From assembly GCF_900112475.1 (NCBI RefSeq), contig NZ_FOLW01000001.1, positions 124,001 through 188,000 on the forward strand: a stretch of 64,000 bases of DNA, given 5' to 3'. Positions 50,579 to 59,454 of this stretch are shown here, one piece after another. This stretch comes from Pragia fontium DSM 5563 = ATCC 49100. Its GTDB lineage: Bacteria; Pseudomonadota; Gammaproteobacteria; Enterobacterales; Enterobacteriaceae. The position numbers and the translations under genes were made by a program. The first letter of the stretch is position 1, and each line of letters opens with the position of its first letter. The notes under the pieces were generated by a model. The model was not told the DNA's origin. It searched no databases and worked only from the letters and a program-made list of their open reading frames with translations.

Positions 50579-50925
50579 TCGGTAAGAAAAAAGCAATCTG
50601 ATGGGATAATACCGTTTACTTGAGTATGTTCACTTTATAGGTAATGACTTATTCACTCTGTCATCTCAATATTTACTTTGTAAATCTGTTAGTTACCTCG
50701 AGATCCCATCACTAATCTTGTCATCCCAGCGAAAGCTGGAACGCATAGCCGTAGGCGAAGTAAACATTCACATAGTGATGGCCCGAAGGGGGAGCGCAGC
50801 GAATCATCTCACCCTTAGGCCAAACGTTGTCATTAATCTAAAACCTAGATGCTGGTTTTCACCAGCATGACGAAGGGGGTTAGTTTTCACCGGAATAACG
50901 GAGGTTGTTTTAGCTTGTTATTCCC
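50579..50925. repeat. Dispersed GCGAAAGC-type repeat, copy beside lafW
   Basis: About 347 bases without a gene. From about 50719 to 50890 there is a full copy of the unit seen after leuD: GTCATCCCAGCGAAAGCTGG, then GGCCCGAAGGGGGAGCGCAG, the GATGCTGG...CCAGCATGACGAAGGG hairpin and a short tail. It lies between two convergent genes and could help terminate both transcripts. Confidence 0.75.
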
Positions 50926-51945
50926 TTAACCCAACAAGTTTCTTACCGTTAGGCTACGAACATTAGCCTGACCACCAAGTGCCTGAGTGACGGTGCTAAA
51001 ATCATTACTTCCGGAACTCAATTTATCAGACAGAATCGCTGAAGCTTGCAACGCGGCTCCCTCATTCTGAAAGGTTGCCATACCGTCAATACGCGAACGC
51101 ACATTGTCTTTAATTTGCATAAGCTGTCGACGCTGGCCATTCACCTGCTCCAAAATGCCCTGGATATCTCTCAACTGAGATCGGGCACCAGACAGGTTAT
51201 CGCTAACCTTACGAATCGTATCTTCCGGTGCAGGTTCAGCCACGGCCTTCAGCGGATAAAAGACCCCATCAGGATAACGCTGTCCTTCACCTCTGACGCT
51301 TAAATGCTCAGATACCCGCTCCCATTGGCTCTCATTAACTGCAAAAACCACCTGATTACCATCAACCGATTTTCCCTGAACGCCAAACTTACCTAATCCA
51401 AGATTAAGGCTTCTCAGTACCTGCGAAGGTGAACTATTCTCTCGAATCGTCACCGCGGCAATATCGCGCTTGGTACCCGCCAATGAGAAAATTAACGTTT
51501 CTCCCTCTGGCTTCTGCAACACATTGCCAATTCCCTGTAGCGAGAAATTCACTTGAGGCTGTTTCTCACCCAATACCGCATTCAACCGACGGTCTACTGT
51601 GCCACCAGAATATGCATTACGCTTATCCATCAGCGATGTCAGGCTATCAGCATGCTTTTGCAGCTTAGCGGCACTCACGGCACCGTTGGACGACACACCT
51701 TGGCGCAAAGCCAACAGATGATTCTCCACTTTACGCAAAAAATTATCCGCTTGTTGGACAGACGTTAGCTGCTCATTAAGCTGAACGTTATAGCGTAATG
51801 GCCGAGTAGAAATAAAGGGGGAATCGGGAAAGTCTGACGGGCGACTTCCGGTAACTTGCCCAACGCCAGCCGTACGAGAAACCTGTCCCCGCGAAAGCGG
51901 GGAAGTGGAACTAAAACTATTGGGTGATTGTAAAGCTACTTGCAT
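50926..51945 (-). CDS. lafW: Lateral flagellar hook-associated protein LafW
   Basis: A 339-residue protein directly after lfgL, the position of lafW in Flag-2 clusters. Coiled-coil helical segments are seen at 60-110 and 255-305. The C-terminus (LGGQANVRSLTVRNLLG) resembles the helical D0 end of flagellin and HAP proteins. No other function is apparent, and the molecular role of LafW is not well established. The N-terminal coding region contains the palindrome CCCCGCGAAAGCGGGG (51887-51902), identical to the core of the dispersed repeats. It lies 11 bases after lfgL. Confidence 0.75.
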   Translation of the reverse strand: MQVALQSPNSFSSTSPLSRGQVSRTAGVGQVTGSRPSDFPDSPFISTRPLRYNVQLNEQLTSVQQADNFLRKVENHLLALRQGVSSNGAVSAAKLQKHADSLTSLMDKRNAYSGGTVDRRLNAVLGEKQPQVNFSLQGIGNVLQKPEGETLIFSLAGTKRDIAAVTIRENSSPSQVLRSLNLGLGKFGVQGKSVDGNQVVFAVNESQWERVSEHLSVRGEGQRYPDGVFYPLKAVAEPAPEDTIRKVSDNLSGARSQLRDIQGILEQVNGQRRQLMQIKDNVRSRIDGMATFQNEGAALQASAILSDKLSSGSNDFSTVTQALGGQANVRSLTVRNLLG

Positions 51946-51956
51946 AACCCGCTCGG

Positions 51957-52874
51957 TTAAATCGCATCAAACAGCGATAGTCTGGTAATTTGTACGTAGG
52001 TTGCCTGAGTAGCTTCCATCGCGACCATATAACCCTTTAACTTGATAGAGGCTTCAGCATAATCCAACTCGGACAGATCCTTTTGAACCAGCTCATTTGA
52101 AGTCGCCACATCAGTATGGGCATCACCCAGCATGCTCAGCGTATTCTGACGCCCACCCAGCTCGGTAACTTTTGAACTCACGGCATCATAAGCATCATCA
52201 ACCGTATCAATCATGTTCTTCATTGCATCGGAAAACTCTTCAGAACTGAAGTCAGTATTTGGATCTTTTAGCTTGCCAACCAACGAATTAAGATCATTGA
52301 GAAGGTCGTGACTTCCATCGAAAAACACATCACCCACGGTGGTATTTTCTTTAATATCAATGCCGTTAGCTACCGTGGTTTCACGCTGACTATTATTGCC
52401 CTGAAAAACGTACTTACCGGAAGCCTCATCAAACACTACGGTTTGCACACCAGTTTTAGTACCAGAGAAAATATAACGTCCATCTTCGCTTTTGGTGTTC
52501 AGCTCTGCGACAACCGAGTCCAACATCGCCTGCATTTCACTGGCATAGCCATCCATATCTTTAGCGGTATTGGTGGCATTAGAAGCGGTTAGCAGCTTAT
52601 CTCTCAAAGAAAGCAGCTGTTTATTTATCGCATCCATATGCGTTTCTTGTTGCGCTAAGCTACCGGAAACCGCAGTAATATTGCTCTTATACTGACCAAT
52701 CGCCGCCTGTTCACGACTTAACTGAACCAAACGCGTACTGGCAATAGGATCGTCTGAAGGCACCAACACCCGTTTCTTTTGGGACATTTGCTCCATGGTT
52801 TTATTCAGCGCGATTGAGTTATTATTGATACTTCTTAGCATCGCTGATGATGTGTGTAAGCTACTGATTCTCAT
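51957..52874 (-). CDS. lfgL: Lateral flagellar hook-filament junction protein LfgL (FlgL-like, HAP3)
   Basis: HAP3 joins the hook to the filament. The 305-residue product starts MRISSLHTSSAMLRSINNNS with the heptad helix typical of FlgL (LSREQAAIGQYKSNI), a central beta-domain with DGRYIFSGTKT, the FlgL signature, and a C-terminal helical end (YVQITRLSLFDAI). Slightly shorter than the polar-type FlgL. Located 104 bases below lfgK. Confidence 0.93.
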   Translation of the reverse strand: MRISSLHTSSAMLRSINNNSIALNKTMEQMSQKKRVLVPSDDPIASTRLVQLSREQAAIGQYKSNITAVSGSLAQQETHMDAINKQLLSLRDKLLTASNATNTAKDMDGYASEMQAMLDSVVAELNTKSEDGRYIFSGTKTGVQTVVFDEASGKYVFQGNNSQRETTVANGIDIKENTTVGDVFFDGSHDLLNDLNSLVGKLKDPNTDFSSEEFSDAMKNMIDTVDDAYDAVSSKVTELGGRQNTLSMLGDAHTDVATSNELVQKDLSELDYAEASIKLKGYMVAMEATQATYVQITRLSLFDAI

Positions 52875-52978
52875 TTAATTATTCCTTTATTATTCATTTC
52901 AGGCTCCCGTGACTGCTGAGCTATTTCCTGCTCTTATGTCGTCAGCCACACCTGACAAAACAAGGGCTTAATACTGTC

Positions 52979-54340
52979 TTAGAACAACGCCAGTAAATCA
53001 GAAAAAATCTGATCGCCAGTGGCGATAACTTTCAGATTCGATTGATAAGCCTGGGTATAAACCAACAGATTAACCGCTTCTTCATCCAAATTTACCGCAC
53101 TCAGACTATCGCGTTGGGTTTGAGCTTCATGCAGCACCGCACCAGCAGCCCTGAGTTCAACCTGATTCTGACGACTGGCAATACCGACCTTACTCACTAA
53201 AGCGGCACTGGCGTCACTCAGGCTCATATTGCCCAAGCCATCAATCGGCATGTTTTCATTTTTAATATTAATCAGCGCCTGCAGGTTTTCACCGTTACCT
53301 TCTTCATCATCTGCCGAAGAAAAAGCTAATTCATCTGAGCTTATGTCAGTAACTTGTAGCATGCCTTTTGGATTATTCGGATCGAAGGTAAACAGTGGCT
53401 TACCCGGTTGTCCATTCAGGTCATAGCCTTTTGCCAACTGCGCATTGAAATTTTCAGCGATGCTTTTCGCCATGCTGGCTACGGTGGACTGCATTTCTGC
53501 CAACGTACCTGTTTCATAGTCGTGCAGTGCTCCCAACTGTCCACCGGTAGACATATCGACACCAAATGTCGTACCAGAGAAAGTTAACTGCATGGCAGGA
53601 TTACCGCTGCCATCAACGCCCATTTGTAAGGTAGATGAGTTTCTGCCACTCACCAGCGGTTGGCCGTCTTTCAACGCAATGGTCAACGTACCATCACCCG
53701 CTTCCGTCACACGAACCTCAACCAGATTACTTAACTCATTAATCATCTGGTCACGTTCATCGCGCAACGCGTTGGCGTTGTATCCCTTAGCTTCCAGCTC
53801 ACTGATTTGCTTATTGAACTCCGCAAGGCTGCTGCTCATGGAATTAATGCTGGTCATCGTCGCATCGCGCTGAGTAGTAATCCCCTGCTGCTGAGTATTA
53901 ATAAACTCATTAATGCTGTTAAAGCGGGTTGCCGTGGCTTTAGCTTCATTAATCACCTGCTCACGCAGTGCACGATTATCCGGCTTGCTGGTTGCTGAAT
54001 TCATAGATGCAAAGAGTTTATCCAGTCCGTAGCCCAGACCGGTACTTTCAGAACCAATAATTTGTTCCAACGCACCAACATATTGTTGGTTCATGGAGTA
54101 ATAGCCGTTCTCACTATGAGAACGCCATAGCTGATTAACCAGATACTGATCGGAAATACGGCGAATGCTGGTCACTTCGACACCACTGCCCGCCGACATA
54201 CCATATCCAACCAGTGCGCTCTGTTCCGCCCGCTGACGACTATAGCCTGGCGTATAGGCGTTGGCCGTATTCATCGCCGTGGTATTCAACTGCGACTGCG
54301 CAGCCTGAGCACCACTGTAAGCAATATTTATCATACTCAT
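52979..54340 (-). CDS. lfgK: Lateral flagellar hook-filament junction protein LfgK (FlgK-like, HAP1)
   Basis: HAP1 binds the distal end of the hook. The 453-residue product has the N-terminal rod/hook motif (AYSGAQAAQSQLNTTAMNTANAYTPGYSRQ, i.e. ALQ-type plus ANxxTPGYSRQ) and a central coiled region. The C-terminal signature VNLDEEAVNLLVYTQAYQSNLKVIATGDQIF identifies FlgK. It is shorter than enteric FlgK (about 545) through a smaller middle domain, as usual for lateral systems. A hairpin separates it from lfgJ. Confidence 0.94.
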   Translation of the reverse strand: MSMINIAYSGAQAAQSQLNTTAMNTANAYTPGYSRQRAEQSALVGYGMSAGSGVEVTSIRRISDQYLVNQLWRSHSENGYYSMNQQYVGALEQIIGSESTGLGYGLDKLFASMNSATSKPDNRALREQVINEAKATATRFNSINEFINTQQQGITTQRDATMTSINSMSSSLAEFNKQISELEAKGYNANALRDERDQMINELSNLVEVRVTEAGDGTLTIALKDGQPLVSGRNSSTLQMGVDGSGNPAMQLTFSGTTFGVDMSTGGQLGALHDYETGTLAEMQSTVASMAKSIAENFNAQLAKGYDLNGQPGKPLFTFDPNNPKGMLQVTDISSDELAFSSADDEEGNGENLQALINIKNENMPIDGLGNMSLSDASAALVSKVGIASRQNQVELRAAGAVLHEAQTQRDSLSAVNLDEEAVNLLVYTQAYQSNLKVIATGDQIFSDLLALF

Positions 54341-54407
54341 ACTGTTATCCTACGTTATATCGTTCCCTGAGCCAGCAGCAGCAATCGGGTCATCGCATCG
54401 TTTTCAG

Positions 54408-54432
54408 TTTGTCGCTTAATTAGAGCGACAAA
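54408..54432 (-). terminator. Hairpin between lfgJ and lfgK
   Basis: TTTGTCGCT, seven-base loop and AGCGACAAA form a perfect nine-base stem 22 bases after the lfgJ stop codon. It has no long T run, so it may attenuate transcription between the basal body genes and the hook-associated genes instead of ending it fully. Confidence 0.45.
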
Positions 54433-54453
54433 ATTTCACTGAACTTAAATCCC

Positions 54454-54765
54454 TTATTTAACATCTTTACTGCCGAGCTGTTGAATCAACATATTAGCAA
54501 TGCCGCCACTGCGCTGAGACGCCAGCGATGTCGCTAACGTATCATCATAAAGTTCACGCATCATCCGCTGTTGTTTGCTGTTAAATGGGTCATCATCAGC
54601 CGCTAATACATCGGCAGCCTTACGCATCTGCTGTAACATAGAACGCAAGAATAACGCTTCAAATTGCTGAGCCGCCTGCTCCAAACTTTCTGGCCGAGCT
54701 GTACCGCTAAGGTCACCGGCAATCGTATTATTTACCGCGCCGAAACCTGATATTGAATTAACCAT
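54454..54765 (-). CDS. lfgJ: Lateral flagellar rod-assembly protein LfgJ (rod-binding domain only)
   Basis: FlgJ caps the growing rod. The 103-residue product contains only the N-terminal rod-binding domain (LEQAAQQFEALFLRSMLQQMRKA...) and lacks the C-terminal peptidoglycan hydrolase domain present in enteric FlgJ (about 313 residues). Single-domain FlgJ is known in several lateral and other flagellar systems, so this is probably native and not truncation; a separate hydrolase would then be needed. Ten bases separate it from lfgI. Confidence 0.92.
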   Translation of the reverse strand: MVNSISGFGAVNNTIAGDLSGTARPESLEQAAQQFEALFLRSMLQQMRKAADVLAADDDPFNSKQQRMMRELYDDTLATSLASQRSGGIANMLIQQLGSKDVK

Positions 54766-54775
54766 TCCGCTCTCC

Positions 54776-55885
54776 TTAAATAACGATCAGCTCAGCATCC
54801 AACGCACCAGCTTCATGCAGCGATTGCAGAATCGACATCACGTCATCTGGGGTAGCACCTAAGCTGTTAATGGTATTCACGATAGATTTCAGGCTGGTAC
54901 CGGCAGGAACCGTAACCATATGCGCGCCGCCCTGAGTCACGTTAACATCACTTTCTGGCGTGACTGCCGTTTGACCACCGCCAAAAGAGTTCGGCTGACT
55001 AACGTTCTGACGCTCATTAATGGTGACGGAAAGATTACCGTGTGCCACAGCCGCAGCCCGTACCACAACACCTTCCCCCATCACAACCGTTCCGGTACGC
55101 GCATTAAACACCACGCGCGCCTTCTGCGGACCGGATTCAACCTTCAACTCTTCCAACATCGACATAAAAGAGACTCTGGCGCTAGGATCCATCGGCGCAG
55201 TCACCGCAATATTGGTCGCGCTTTGCGCTTTTGCGGTGTTCTCACCAAACGCTTGATTAATCACCACGGCAATATTGTTGGCTGTTTTAAAGCTTGGACG
55301 CTTCAGATTAAGCATGACTTGATTGTTGCTCTGAAAGTCGCTGGGAATTTCACGTTCAATGCTGGCACCATTGGGTACGCGACCCGCAGTGGTGGTATTC
55401 ACCGTCACGCTGGAACCGCTATTGCCCTGTGCACTAACGCCGCCAACCACAACATTACCCTGAGCCAACGCATAAACTTCACCATCGGCACCGCGCAGCT
55501 GTGCTAACAGTAGCGTTCCACCGCGTAAACTTTTGGCATCACCAATGGATGAAACCGTCACATCAATCGACTGACCACGCGCATACATCGGTGGCAGTGT
55601 CGCGCTGATAGCTACCGCCGCGACGTTTTTCACTTTCGGGTCAATCTTGGCTGGCATCTGCACGCCAAACTGACGCAACATATTAGTGACGGACTGACTG
55701 GTAAATTTCACCTGATTTTTATCACCAGTACCATCCAGACCCACCACCAGACTGTATCCCACCAGTTGGTTACCACGAACCCCCTGAATGTCTACCAAAT
55801 TGCCAACCGTCTGGCTGAATGCCGTTGGTGAAACCATCACCAAAACGGTCATTGCTACCCACAGCGAGCGTTTAATCCTTAACAT
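54776..55885 (-). CDS. lfgI: Lateral flagellar P-ring protein LfgI (FlgI-like)
   Basis: LfgI forms the periplasmic ring around the rod in the peptidoglycan layer. The 369-residue precursor has a signal peptide ([24 protein letters not shown]). Conserved stretches follow: [30 protein letters not shown], seen as [14 protein letters not shown] and GLDGTGDK, and the end LIVI after [16 protein letters not shown]. Family length is normal. Confidence 0.95.
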   Translation of the reverse strand: MLRIKRSLWVAMTVLVMVSPTAFSQTVGNLVDIQGVRGNQLVGYSLVVGLDGTGDKNQVKFTSQSVTNMLRQFGVQMPAKIDPKVKNVAAVAISATLPPMYARGQSIDVTVSSIGDAKSLRGGTLLLAQLRGADGEVYALAQGNVVVGGVSAQGNSGSSVTVNTTTAGRVPNGASIEREIPSDFQSNNQVMLNLKRPSFKTANNIAVVINQAFGENTAKAQSATNIAVTAPMDPSARVSFMSMLEELKVESGPQKARVVFNARTGTVVMGEGVVVRAAAVAHGNLSVTINERQNVSQPNSFGGGQTAVTPESDVNVTQGGAHMVTVPAGTSLKSIVNTINSLGATPDDVMSILQSLHEAGALDAELIVI

Positions 55886-55921
55886 AGTGTGTACCTGTTT
55901 TCTGTTTAGTCAGATAAATAA

Positions 55922-56599
55922 TCAAATCGGGAACAGCGGATGGTTAAAGAAACGAGTGAACCATCCAGCGGCATTCGCGTCGCTAAGCGCCCCACGCCCG
56001 GCGTAAGAAATACGGGCATTGGCAATACGCTGCGATGAAATAGAATTATCCCGCTCCACGTCTTCGGCCCTGACCAGCCCGGTAACGCGCATATATTCAT
56101 CACCCTGATTCAAGGTAAGCCACTTCTCACCGCGAATCTCTAACACGCCATTGGGCATCACCCGATGCACTGCTACGGAGATTGAGCCACGCAACATATT
56201 CTGTTGTTGGCTGGCGCCATTACCACCAAAGTTACGGTCACCGGATACCGAGCCACTTAACTTATCGAATGTCTTACCGAATACTTCAGGTGCACCGATA
56301 GTGACATCGTTTTTCTTGCCAAAATTGGTTTTGGCCTGCTTGCTGGACTGAGTCGACTCATCCAGTTTCACCGTCAGAATATCGCCAACGCGATAGGCGC
56401 GACGATCCTGCATCAGCGTCCAGTTATAACCGGTCTGATAGAGCCCACCACCGCTCACCGGCGGTAACTGGGTGGAGAAATTCTCTGGTGGTGCAAATTC
56501 TGCATCGTCTTTCTTCACCAACATTGCCGGGCTTTCACAGCCAGCAAGAACCAGTAACAGAGGTAGACCACACAGTAAAAAAACTATTTTTTTCATCAT
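55922..56599 (-). CDS. lfgH: Lateral flagellar L-ring lipoprotein LfgH (FlgH-like)
   Basis: LfgH forms the outer-membrane ring. From the ATG at 56599 the product has 225 residues with a lipoprotein signal peptide whose lipobox is LAGC (Cys21). The conserved body includes SLMQDRRAYRVGDILTV-type sequence and GEKWLTLNQGDEYMRVTGLVR; it ends in WFTRFFNHPLFPI. The start was moved inward from 56662 because residues before MMKKIV do not look like a signal sequence; ATG at 56596 is equally possible. Confidence 0.93.
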   Translation of the reverse strand: MMKKIVFLLCGLPLLLVLAGCESPAMLVKKDDAEFAPPENFSTQLPPVSGGGLYQTGYNWTLMQDRRAYRVGDILTVKLDESTQSSKQAKTNFGKKNDVTIGAPEVFGKTFDKLSGSVSGDRNFGGNGASQQQNMLRGSISVAVHRVMPNGVLEIRGEKWLTLNQGDEYMRVTGLVRAEDVERDNSISSQRIANARISYAGRGALSDANAAGWFTRFFNHPLFPI

Positions 56600-56666
56600 A
56601 TTAACGACAGCATTGTTTCCGTAAGGGAAGGCGTACCTCAGTACGCCATATGTTAAATCCACAGGA

Positions 56667-57452
56667 TTACAGCGTCTGAGTAATAAACTTCAACATATCG
56701 TCCGATGCTGACACCATTTTGGCGTTCATCTCATAGGCGCGTTGTACGGTGATCATATCCACCATTTCTTCAACCACCTGAACGTTGGAACCTTCTAAGG
56801 CACCCTGTTTCAACTGACCAAATGCCTCTTCACCCGGCACTCCTTCAGTAGCTTCACCGCTGGCGGCAGTTTCTTTGTACATATTGCCGCCAATCGCCTG
56901 CAAACCGGCCGGATTAATAAAGTTCACCAGCGTAATCTGCCCGAGTTCAGCCGGATCGGTATCACCGGCCACAATGGCAGAAACCGTACCGTCAGTACCG
57001 ATGGTGATTGACGAGGTATTCGGCGGCAGATCGATTTGAGGAACAATCGGTAAGCCTTGAGCGGTAACAATAGTCCCGTCAGCATTAACCTGTAGGTTCC
57101 CCGCACGGGTATAGGCCATATCGCCATCCGGCGTTTCCACCTGGAAAAAACCCTGACCGGTGATTGCCACATCAAGATTTTGTGAAGTGGTTTGAATGCT
57201 ACCGACGGTAAACTGCTTCTGGGTACCAATGATATTAACGCCGCTACCATATTGGATACCTGATGGCGCAACATTAAGCTGATCCATTTGGGTACCGGGT
57301 GCCCGAGCCGTTTGATAAAACAGGTCTTCAAAAATCACGCGATCCCGTTTAAAGCCGGTGGTATTCACGTTGGCCAGGTTATTGGAGATAGCGCTCATTT
57401 TGGCATCTTGCGCTGCCAAACCTGTTTTACTAATCCATAATGCAGGATTCAT
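56667..57452 (-). CDS. lfgG: Lateral flagellar distal rod protein LfgG (FlgG-like)
   Basis: LfgG makes the distal rod. The 261-residue protein starts MNPALWISKTGLAAQDAKM and has ISNNLANVNTTGFKRDRVIFEDL, the family N-terminal motif. The central VAITGQGFFQV and the C-terminal LEGSNVQVVEEMVDMITVQRAYEMNAK are present. Length equals enteric FlgG (260). Confidence 0.96.
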   Translation of the reverse strand: MNPALWISKTGLAAQDAKMSAISNNLANVNTTGFKRDRVIFEDLFYQTARAPGTQMDQLNVAPSGIQYGSGVNIIGTQKQFTVGSIQTTSQNLDVAITGQGFFQVETPDGDMAYTRAGNLQVNADGTIVTAQGLPIVPQIDLPPNTSSITIGTDGTVSAIVAGDTDPAELGQITLVNFINPAGLQAIGGNMYKETAASGEATEGVPGEEAFGQLKQGALEGSNVQVVEEMVDMITVQRAYEMNAKMVSASDDMLKFITQTL

Positions 57453-57518
57453 ATCTACTTTCCTTAATCTATGGTGACCGTTACGTTTCTCTTAATCTGA
57501 AACGCCATCACCCGATAT

Positions 57519-58250
57519 TTAGCTATTACGCAACAGTTTATTACCGGCCTGAGCCAACTCTTCCGCGGCCTTCATCATCTTGATTTGTGCTTCAAACTGA
57601 CGATTGAGCGAAACGGTAGACACCATTTCGGTAATGGCTGACACGTTGCTACTCTCCAGATGCTTACCCACTACCTGCACCATTTCACTGCGCGCAGCGG
57701 CACGGTTGTTGGAAATCAACAGCCCGGTCTCGTTTTTGTTCAGTTGATTGGCTGGAATATCCACCAGTTTGATCCGATCAACGTCCATCGCAGCGGACAT
57801 ATCACCATCATCCGGCGTAATGGTAATGGTGCCATCACGCCCGATAGCGACAGAAGAGTACGGAGGCAGGACAATCGGTCCACCATCACCTAATACCGGC
57901 AAACCACCCACAGTTAAGTTGCCATCCGGATCGATCTCAATGGCGCCGTTACGGGTATAAACCTCACGACCACCATTTTGTAATGCAATCAGGCCATTGC
58001 CTTGAATCGCCACATCCAGTTCACGACCGGTTTGATGGATAGAACCCGGCGTCATATCAACGCCGCCGTTCTGCCCTTGCACTAAATAGCGAGTATCAAA
58101 ACCGGTTCCGGTGACCTGACGGCTGTTCGCCTGCTCCAGATCGGCACGAAACCCTTGAGTATTGGCATTCGCCAAGTTATTCGCACTAATCTGCTGCTGA
58201 GATAGCGTACGATTAGCGCCGCTCACTGCGGTATAAATTAATGGATCCAT
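57519..58250 (-). CDS. lfgF: Lateral flagellar proximal rod protein LfgF (FlgF-like)
   Basis: LfgF is one of the proximal rod proteins. The 243-residue product starts MDPLIYTAVSGANRTLSQQQ with SANNLANANTQGFRADL, the rod/hook N-terminal motif. It has LDVAIQGNGLIALQ in the middle and ends with TVSLNRQFEAQIKMMKAAEE. Sequence and length fit FlgF. It is ten bases below lfgE. Confidence 0.95.
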   Translation of the reverse strand: MDPLIYTAVSGANRTLSQQQISANNLANANTQGFRADLEQANSRQVTGTGFDTRYLVQGQNGGVDMTPGSIHQTGRELDVAIQGNGLIALQNGGREVYTRNGAIEIDPDGNLTVGGLPVLGDGGPIVLPPYSSVAIGRDGTITITPDDGDMSAAMDVDRIKLVDIPANQLNKNETGLLISNNRAAARSEMVQVVGKHLESSNVSAITEMVSTVSLNRQFEAQIKMMKAAEELAQAGNKLLRNS

Positions 58251-58260
58251 AACTTACTCG

Positions 58261-59448
58261 TTAAAGTGCCTGGAACAGCGACTGCATCATGCTGTCATTG
58301 GTTGAAATCACTTTAGTGTTCGCCTGATAGTTACGCTGTGCTGTCATTAGATTGACCAGCTCCGCCGTCAGATTCACATTAGAGCCTTCCAGCGCATAGG
58401 ACTGAACTGCACCCAATAAACCACTGCCTGGAGTTCCCAGTACTGGGTTACCGGAAGCGGATGTTTGAGTCCAGCTAGTACCATTACTTGGTGACAAACC
58501 GTTAGGATTGGTAAAGTTAGCTAATACCAACTGCCCTTGCAGCATACGTTCACCGTTGCTGTAGGTTGCATAAATAGTACCGTCTTTATCAACCTGTACA
58601 CCGGTACGTTCTGCAGAAGCATAACCAGAACTGGAATTGTTAGAAACGCTGAAACCTGAGCCATACTGGCTGCTGCCACCGTAGTTAACGGCAATATTCA
58701 GATCCTGGGCACCAGCAATCGGGCAATCAACCATCACATTGCCTAGTGGCTCCAGCATCGCACCATTCTGATCGAACTTAATGTCTACCGGCGAACCGAC
58801 AGAAGTCCCGTCAACGCTGTAATGAACCTGCCACTCATTTTCATTGGTTTTAACAATATACTGAGTCATGGTGTGTTCACGTCCCAGAGAGTCGAAAACC
58901 TGAGTCGTATAAGAATGGTTATAGGAATCTTTATCTGCCGGGTCAAAAGGCGACTTCACCGGTTCTTTAGCCTGTGCATCAAAGTTCGCGGTAAAGTTCA
59001 GGCTATCAGTGGCTTTTGCCGGAATAGAACCGGTACTGATTTGCAGATCGGAAACGGTACCAACCTGTAAATTGCCGCTACCATCAACCGGGAAACCCTG
59101 AATTTTCATACCGGTGTTGTTAACGATATAGCCTTCTTTATCAAAGCCAAAATAGCCAGCACGGGTATAGCTGGTAGCACCGGAAGAATCGTGTACCACA
59201 AAAAAGCCATTACCGCTGATAGCTAAATCCAGTGGATTAGTTCCGGCAGTAATATCACCACCGCGGGTAATACTTTGCGTTACACCGCTAACGGACACAC
59301 CCAGTGGTTGAGACTGAGCATAAATCGAGGAAAACTCGGCACGTGAAGATTTATAGCCGACGGTACCTGAGTTAGCGATGTTGTTACTGATTGAATTCAT
59401 TTGTTCAGTGACGGCATTCAGCCCACTGTTTGCAATATTAAAGCTCAT
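58261..59448 (-). CDS. lfgE: Lateral flagellar hook protein LfgE (FlgE-like)
   Basis: LfgE polymerises into the hook. The 395-residue protein has the N-terminal motif SGLNAVTEQMNSISNNIANSGTVGYKSSR in parts (MNSISNNIANSGTVGYKSSR), beta-rich middle domains, and the C-terminal end LEGSNVNLTAELVNLMTAQRNYQANTKV. It is close in length to enteric FlgE (402). It is seven bases below lfgD. Confidence 0.96.
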   Translation of the reverse strand: MSFNIANSGLNAVTEQMNSISNNIANSGTVGYKSSRAEFSSIYAQSQPLGVSVSGVTQSITRGGDITAGTNPLDLAISGNGFFVVHDSSGATSYTRAGYFGFDKEGYIVNNTGMKIQGFPVDGSGNLQVGTVSDLQISTGSIPAKATDSLNFTANFDAQAKEPVKSPFDPADKDSYNHSYTTQVFDSLGREHTMTQYIVKTNENEWQVHYSVDGTSVGSPVDIKFDQNGAMLEPLGNVMVDCPIAGAQDLNIAVNYGGSSQYGSGFSVSNNSSSGYASAERTGVQVDKDGTIYATYSNGERMLQGQLVLANFTNPNGLSPSNGTSWTQTSASGNPVLGTPGSGLLGAVQSYALEGSNVNLTAELVNLMTAQRNYQANTKVISTNDSMMQSLFQAL

Positions 59449-59454
59449 TTAACG

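Noticed and set aside
54454-54765. lfgJ as a truncated pseudogene
   Set aside because: The rod-binding domain is complete and single-domain FlgJ is normal in several lateral systems; neighbours are tightly packed with no remnant of the second domain.
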